From Deinococci bacterium (GTDB taxonomy: Bacteria; Deinococcota; Deinococci; Deinococcales; Trueperaceae): a stretch of 64,000 nucleotides of DNA. Both the position numbers and the translations under genes were made by a program. The stretch lies in the NCBI GenBank assembly GCA_030149325.1, contig JASBRS010000010.1:105889-169888 (forward strand), read 5' to 3'. Shown piece after piece: positions 63,715-64,000 of this stretch. Numbering within the stretch: position 1 is the first letter of the stretch; every line of letters starts with the position of its first letter. The notes beneath the pieces were generated by a model. It saw nothing but the letters and a program-made list of their open reading frames with translations. It was not told the origin of the DNA and made no database searches.

Positions 63715-63743
63715 TAGACAAGGGCGTCGCGAGCTGCTATAGT
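63715..63743 (+). promoter_or_regulatory. Promoter of the Crp/Fnr-family gene
   Basis: TAGACA (63715-63720), 17-bp spacer, TATAGT (63738-63743). Predicted leader about 85 nt. Confidence 0.7.
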
Positions 63744-63766
63744 TTCTGTAGTTGGTTCGCTCTGCC

Positions 63767-63788
63767 CGCGCTCGGACGCCCGAGCGCG
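63767..63788 (+). promoter_or_regulatory. Hairpin in the leader of the Crp/Fnr-family gene
   Basis: 9-bp perfect stem CGCGCTCGG / CCGAGCGCG with an ACGC loop, about 17 nt into the transcript and followed by TTCTCC. It could stabilise the leader or attenuate transcription. Confidence 0.35.
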
Positions 63789-63836
63789 TTCTCCCCACGA
63801 AAAAGCCGACGGTTCTTGAGAGCAGAAAGGATCATG

Positions 63837-64000
63837 ATGCTCGATACCTTCGAGACGCTCGAAACCCCCACCTCCTGCGAGGCGCCCGACATCGTCCCGC
63901 GCGGCCTGGCCCTGCCGACGCGCACGTTGGAGCCGGGTCAGGTGTTGTTCGAGGCGGGTCGGGATGCCAGCAGCCTGTACGTGGTCAACTTCGGGGTGCT
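63837..64000 (+). CDS. Crp/Fnr-family cyclic nucleotide-binding regulator (3' truncated by window end)
   Basis: Only the first 54 residues are visible. ATG 63837 is chosen over the adjacent ATG 63834 because AAGGA then has a 5-nt spacing. TRTLEPGQVLFEAGRDASSLYVVNFGVL matches the first strands of the cNMP-binding/Crp-Fnr sensor domain (pattern PGxxLFxxGxxxxxLYxVxxGxL). There is one Cys (PTSCEAP) in the N-terminal stretch, but too little is present to tell an iron-sulphur Fnr from a Crp-type protein. The HTH domain lies beyond the window. Confidence 0.75.
   Translation, partial: MLDTFETLETPTSCEAPDIVPRGLALPTRTLEPGQVLFEAGRDASSLYVVNFGV

Overview
This is a very GC-rich, gene-dense bacterial chromosome segment. 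The best taxonomic marker is the primary sigma factor (49379-51262). Its regions 2-4 and C-terminus agree almost word for word with my memory of Thermus/Deinococcus SigA. Several genes also have a TAnnnT -10 box only 5-9 nt before the start codon, the leaderless arrangement described as common in Deinococcus. I infer a member of the Deinococcota outside Deinococcus and Thermus proper, perhaps Trueperaceae; this is inference without a database search. I saw no rRNA, tRNA, CRISPR array, transposase, phage gene or plasmid origin.

Layout. 1-3473: end of a sugar ABC transporter operon (two permeases) with a SIS-domain protein and a PfkB kinase, resembling a fructosamine (frl-type) catabolic operon. 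3475-7408: a small unknown gene with a strong promoter and long leader, then a large PEP-utilising phosphotransferase whose domain order fits rifampin phosphotransferase better than PEP synthase, preceded by a possible leaderless small ORF. 7527-14507: a two-gene AddB/AddA-like helicase-nuclease and an Ada-type alkylation repair protein. 14605-17913: PLP decarboxylase, acetamidase/formamidase, and a TipAL-like MerR regulator with a textbook 19-bp-spacer promoter. 18062-20975: lipoprotein, ECF sigma factor, anti-sigma factor and RseB-like protein in one operon behind a sigma-E-like promoter. 21144-25585: SPW membrane protein, a membrane-anchored hydrolase that has lost its nucleophile, a small membrane protein, an IclR regulator and a fasciclin-domain protein.

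25954-30888: an SbcCD/YhaON-like nuclease-ATPase pair and a lone small-domain gene. 30989-34898: a P2-type cation ATPase interrupted by an in-frame amber codon, and an aldo/keto reductase. 35026-40947: a micro-gene, a lipoprotein, leucyl aminopeptidase, the selenouridine pair SelU-SelD and a small protein. 41056-49220: a giant SARP/AfsR-type regulator, a small acidic protein, a YmdB-type phosphoesterase, a GGDEF-EAL protein and 6-phosphogluconate dehydrogenase. 49379-54101: RpoD, a glycerophosphodiesterase-like protein, a hypothetical protein and a CoA-transferase.

54121-62889: a galactoside utilisation operon on the minus strand (two permeases, binding protein, GH2 glycosidase, GalT, GalK) facing a divergent ArsR-type sugar-responsive regulator. 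62932-64000: a LexA-type repressor with an apparent self-operator, and the start of a Crp/Fnr-family regulator.

Genes are packed in operons with many 4-bp or 11-bp start/stop overlaps, and GTG starts are frequent. Strong GC hairpins close several units. DNA repair is prominent (AddAB-like, Ada, SbcCD-like, LexA). Very long antisense ORFs are an effect of GC-rich codon usage and were not annotated.
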